Assembly: GCA_016710265.1 (NCBI GenBank)
Contig: JADJJL010000001.1
Span: 806,001 to 870,000, forward strand
DNA length: 64,000 nucleotides
Reading direction: 5' to 3'
DNA from: Saprospiraceae bacterium
Lineage (GTDB): Bacteria > Bacteroidota > Bacteroidia > Chitinophagales > Saprospiraceae
The translations under genes and the position numbers were made by a program. Of this stretch, positions 62,134 through 64,000 are shown piece after piece. How positions within the stretch are numbered: the stretch's first letter is position 1; the number at the start of each line of letters is the position of its first letter. A model generated the notes under the pieces. It ran no database searches. It had not been told where the DNA came from and worked only from the letters and a program-made list of their open reading frames with translations.

Positions 62134-63693
62134 ATGATACTCTTTAAAACATATTCAGCAGCTGTATATGGCGTGGATGCTAAAACCATCACTGTAGAGG
62201 TGAACGCCGGTGGAATTGTCGTAGCCGGCAAAAGCAATTACTTTTTGGTTGGACTTCCTGACAATGCCGTTAAGGAAGGACATCAAAGGATTGAAGCCGC
62301 CATTAAAAACATTGGATTTCAATTTCCAAGGGTAAAATTGGTGATCAATCTTGCTCCGGCAGATTTAAGAAAGGAAGGCTCTGCCTATGATTTGCCCATT
62401 GCTCTGGCTATTTTGGCAGCCACTAAACAAATCCAAGGTGATCTTTTAGATCGCTATATGATTTTGGGCGAACTGTCCCTCGACGGAGGACTACGACCCA
62501 TTAAAGGCGCTTTGCCCATTGCCATTCAAGCCAGAAAAGAAGAATACAAGGGAATTATCATTCCAGAACAAAATGCTAGAGAAGCGGCCATCGTCAATCA
62601 ATTGGAAGTAATTGGAATCAATAACTTATCTGAAGCGGTAGAATTTATCAATGGCACAAAAAAAATAAGCCCAACCAGTTTTGATACCCGAGAAGAGTTT
62701 GCCTATCATCAAAACCAGTTTAGTAAAGATTTTTCTGATGTCAAAGGTCAACAGAATATCAAAAGATCATTGGAGATCGCTGCAGCTGGAGGCCACAACG
62801 TCATCCTGATTGGTCCACCCGGAGCTGGCAAAACCATGTTGGCTCAGAGGATGCCATCCATCTTGCCTCCCTTAAGTTTGTATGAAGCTTTAGAGACTAC
62901 AAAAATTCATTCTGTTGCTGGAGTTCTACCTGGAAGATCAGGATTAGTGTCGGTTCGTCCTTTTCGCGCCCCACACCATACCATTAGCGATGTGGCATTG
63001 GTGGGAGGTGGAAGTCACCCTTCCCCAGGAGAAATTTCGTTGGCCCACAATGGTGTTCTTTTTTTGGATGAGCTTCCGGAATTTAAGCGAACTGTTTTGG
63101 AGGTTTTACGTCAACCCATGGAAGAAAGGAAAGTGACGATCAGCAGAGCCAAAGTCAGTCTAGATTACCCTGCCAGTTTTATGCTCATCGCTTCTATGAA
63201 TCCCTGTCCATGTGGATTTTACAATCACCCTGAAAAGGAATGTGTTTGCGGGCCCGGAGTCGTCAAAAAATACTTATCCCGCATCAGCGGCCCTTTGCTG
63301 GATCGAATTGATATTCATGTGGAGGTAACTCCGGTCTCGAGTACCGAATTAATGGAAACTCCCAAAAGTTCTGAAGACTCATCCATGATTAGAGAAAGGG
63401 TTATCAAAGCCAGAGAAAAACAAGAAATCAGATTTAAAAAATGGGAGGGTTTACATTCCAATTCCATGATGAGCGCCAAGATGGTGGATGAAATTTGTCA
63501 GATCAATCCAGCCGGAATAAATCTATTAAAAACCGCGATGCAAAAACTTCAACTTTCTGCAAGAGCCTATGATCGTATTCTAAAAGTTTCCCGAACCATC
63601 GCAGATCTTGACAGCAGCGAAGATATTAAAATAGAGCATCTGGCAGAGGCCATCCATTTTAGGAGCTTGGATCGCGAGGGTTGGGCTGGGTAA
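62134..63693 (+). CDS. ComM/YifB-family AAA+ ATPase
   Basis: The 519-residue protein has a Lon-like N-terminal domain with KSNYFLVGLPDNAVKEGHQRIEAAIKNIG and a Mg-chelatase-type AAA+ core with VILIGPPGAGKTMLAQRM, HNGVLFLDELPEFKR and SMNPCPCGFYNHPEKECVCGP. In transformable bacteria ComM helps branch migration of incoming DNA; in others the role is less clear. The C-terminal ARAYDRILKVSRTIADLD is typical. The end is convergent with comF. Confidence 0.93.
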   Translation: MILFKTYSAAVYGVDAKTITVEVNAGGIVVAGKSNYFLVGLPDNAVKEGHQRIEAAIKNIGFQFPRVKLVINLAPADLRKEGSAYDLPIALAILAATKQIQGDLLDRYMILGELSLDGGLRPIKGALPIAIQARKEEYKGIIIPEQNAREAAIVNQLEVIGINNLSEAVEFINGTKKISPTSFDTREEFAYHQNQFSKDFSDVKGQQNIKRSLEIAAAGGHNVILIGPPGAGKTMLAQRMPSILPPLSLYEALETTKIHSVAGVLPGRSGLVSVRPFRAPHHTISDVALVGGGSHPSPGEISLAHNGVLFLDELPEFKRTVLEVLRQPMEERKVTISRAKVSLDYPASFMLIASMNPCPCGFYNHPEKECVCGPGVVKKYLSRISGPLLDRIDIHVEVTPVSSTELMETPKSSEDSSMIRERVIKAREKQEIRFKKWEGLHSNSMMSAKMVDEICQINPAGINLLKTAMQKLQLSARAYDRILKVSRTIADLDSSEDIKIEHLAEAIHFRSLDREGWAG

Positions 63694-63738
63694 ATATATA
63701 TGAGAATTTTATAAACTACATTTCCGAATAAATCAATT

Positions 63739-64000
63739 TCAATACCCCATGGCTATGGTAGCCATGCGGATAGATGCAGGCTCTGCTCTTTGAATTTCGA
63801 GGGCACAAGATTCTAAAGTGGCACCGGTGGTCAGGACATCGTCTACCAGTAGGATATGCCTTTTGTTAAAAACTTGTGGATTTACCAATTGGAAAACACC
63901 TTGAATATTTTGTATTCTTTGTTGACGATCTTTAGAGGTTTGGCTGTGGGTGTGACTGGTTCTAATCATATTCTGGGCTTGAAGGTCGATGCCCATGCTT
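63739..64000 (-). CDS. ComF-family phosphoribosyltransferase-like protein, C-terminal part
   Basis: The visible end of the protein reads MIRTSHTHSQTSKDRQQRI and ILLVDDVLTTGATLESCA, the PRPP loop of the phosphoribosyltransferase fold. This matches ComF, which takes part in DNA uptake. The start lies outside the window: the frame stays open through the edge. ComM and ComF are convergent neighbours, both linked to competence in other bacteria. Confidence 0.85.
   Translation of the reverse strand, partial: SMGIDLQAQNMIRTSHTHSQTSKDRQQRIQNIQGVFQLVNPQVFNKRHILLVDDVLTTGATLESCALEIQRAEPASIRMATIAMGY

Overview
The window is AT-rich bacterial chromosome from a member of the Bacteroidota, probably a Saprospiraceae-like lineage. 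Four things point there: gldE next to gldD; secreted proteins ending in type IX secretion (T9SS) sorting domains; Omp28- and DUF6029-type envelope proteins; and promoters of the Bacteroidota form (TTTG, about 17-22 bases, then TAnnTTTG). Placement below phylum level is inference.

Layout. 1-8.2 kb: tail of a probable ssb, gldE-gldD, metG with a spermidine-synthase-like gene, an EamA exporter, then peroxiredoxin-clpS-aat. 7.7-12.9 kb: thioredoxin-like protein, DUF6029 barrel, Omp28-like lipoprotein, a secreted unknown and an OmpA/Pal lipoprotein. 12.9-23.1 kb: ubiX, folC, a T9SS-exported YCF48-repeat protein, a fused FAD/Fe-S oxidoreductase, an unusual HTH regulator, a VWA protein and a degenerate MtfA-like protein. 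23.4-29.4 kb: tRNA-Phe, murI with two Skp genes, DUF2480-scpB, tadA and guaB.

29.4-44.1 kb is the accessory region. It holds three arrays of one intergenic repeat family, a tricorn-like protease, a possible gene cassette with an endonuclease/phosphatase gene, a second copy of the HTH regulator, secreted proteins, a REP-type (RAYT) transposase with a perfect 60-bp palindrome inside its reading frame, and a Panacea-type toxin-antitoxin pair lying between two copies of one terminator.

44.1-64 kb returns to core genes: M16 peptidase, isoaspartyl peptidase, uvrA, an ECF sigma factor, a four-gene surface-glycan cluster, a methionine-aminotransferase-like gene, a DtxR regulator with a metal ABC transporter that has no permease gene beside it, a nitroreductase, a comM/yifB ATPase and the end of a comF gene.

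Genes that work together: ClpS and Aat form an N-degron pair; GldE/GldD belong to the gliding/T9SS system that would export the two sorting-domain proteins; Skp-like chaperones serve outer-membrane biogenesis; the flippase, asparagine-synthase-like protein and two glycosyltransferases overlap and should make or export one glycan. No CRISPR array, rRNA gene or prophage was seen. All functional assignments rest on reading motifs by eye; no database search was run.
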